DNA of 6,290 nucleotides from Lysobacterales bacterium CG02_land_8_20_14_3_00_62_12 (GTDB taxonomy: Bacteria > Pseudomonadota > Gammaproteobacteria > Xanthomonadales > Ahniellaceae), in the NCBI GenBank assembly GCA_002785585.1, contig PEUI01000356.1, forward strand, positions 1 to 6,290, in the 5' to 3' direction. Of the stretch, positions 5,835 to 6,290 are shown one piece after another (the first letter of the stretch is position 1; every line of letters begins with the position of its first letter). The notes under the pieces were generated by a model. It was not told where the DNA came from. It ran no database searches and worked only from the letters and a program-made list of their open reading frames with translations. Made by a program: the position numbers and the translations under genes.

Positions 5835-6290
5835 ATGCCCACCGCTACCGTCACCACCCCGGCGCTGCCGCGGATCCGAGCTTGCTTGCAGTCGTGGCGC
5901 TGGGTATTGGCGTTGGGTCTGGTGTTGGGCTTGTCGTTTCAGGGTTCGCGCAGCTTGTGGGAGACCGACGAGGGTCGTTACACGCAGGTGGCTTTGAATA
6001 TGTTGCGTTCCGGCGATTGGCTGACACCGCACCGCCACCACCACCGCATCCACCCGACCAAACCACCGTTGACTTATTGGGCGATCGCCAGCAGCGTCGC
6101 CACTTTTGGTCGCAGCGAATGGGCGGTGCGGTTGCCCAATGCGCTGGCTTTTGCAGGCACCCTGTGGCTGCTGTTCTGGATCGGCACGCGGCTGGTGCCA
6201 GCGTTACCGGGGCTGCCAGCGCTGATCTACGGCACCATGGCAGTGCCGTACTTTGCTACCAACTGGGTATCCACCGATGTACTGCTGACG
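5835..6290 (+). CDS. ArnT/PMT-type membrane glycosyltransferase (N-terminal part only)
   Basis: Integral inner-membrane glycosyltransferase that would transfer a sugar from a polyprenyl-phosphate donor on the periplasmic side. The frame is open from ATG 5835 to the right edge (152 codons), whereas family members usually have about 450-600 residues. A first membrane helix (about 23-35) is followed by the catalytic-loop signature WETDEGRYTQVALNML with D45/E46, then SGDWLTP and TKPPLTYWA (75-83), matching the ArnT pattern DEGRY...SGDW..P...KPPL. Two further hydrophobic segments follow (about 100-117 and 124-141). An unusual histidine-rich stretch HRHHHRIH occupies 66-73, where relatives carry a neutral loop. 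Only a weak GAGA precedes the start. No functional link to the amine genes is evident; the acceptor (lipid A or another glycan) is unknown. Confidence 0.85.
   Translation, partial: MPTATVTTPALPRIRACLQSWRWVLALGLVLGLSFQGSRSLWETDEGRYTQVALNMLRSGDWLTPHRHHHRIHPTKPPLTYWAIASSVATFGRSEWAVRLPNALAFAGTLWLLFWIGTRLVPALPGLPALIYGTMAVPYFATNWVSTDVLLT

Overview
The window carries a compact amine-catabolism gene cluster. It looks proteobacterial, probably gammaproteobacterial: moderately high GC, Shine-Dalgarno-led genes, standard genetic code with TGA stops on neighbouring genes, and protein families common in that group. This placement is an inference from gene content, not a taxonomic identification.

Layout. 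Positions 1-4705 hold four genes read leftward in the order N-formylglutamate amidohydrolase (FGase) family protein, ethanolamine/amino-acid permease of the Eat type, glutamine-synthetase-like ligase, and aldehyde dehydrogenase (cut by the left edge). A MurR/RpiR-type regulator (4839-5687) is read rightward from a shared divergent intergenic region that contains a good sigma-70-like promoter and a perfect TGTAA-N6-TTACA inverted repeat. After a 147-base gap, an apparently unrelated ArnT/PMT-type membrane glycosyltransferase starts at 5835 and runs off the right edge.

How the genes may work together. Permease, GS-like ligase, aldehyde dehydrogenase and amide hydrolase match the logic of a gamma-glutamylation route: import an amine, attach it to the gamma-carboxyl of glutamate, oxidise the protected amino-aldehyde, then release glutamate by hydrolysis. 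The Eat-type permease points to ethanolamine or a similar small amine rather than putrescine. The GS-like protein lacks the ammonium-site and adenylylation motifs of GlnA. The step that would oxidise an alcohol to the aldehyde is not in the window and may lie beyond the left edge.

Oddities. The permease reading frame is broken by one in-frame TGA at codon 29, where the family context suggests tryptophan; a TTG codon follows two codons later. A strong intrinsic-terminator-like structure, doubled by a second hairpin, sits between permease and ligase directly against the ligase ribosome binding site. A hairpin with a nearly matching core lies between ligase and aldehyde dehydrogenase. No RNA genes, CRISPR arrays or mobile elements were seen.
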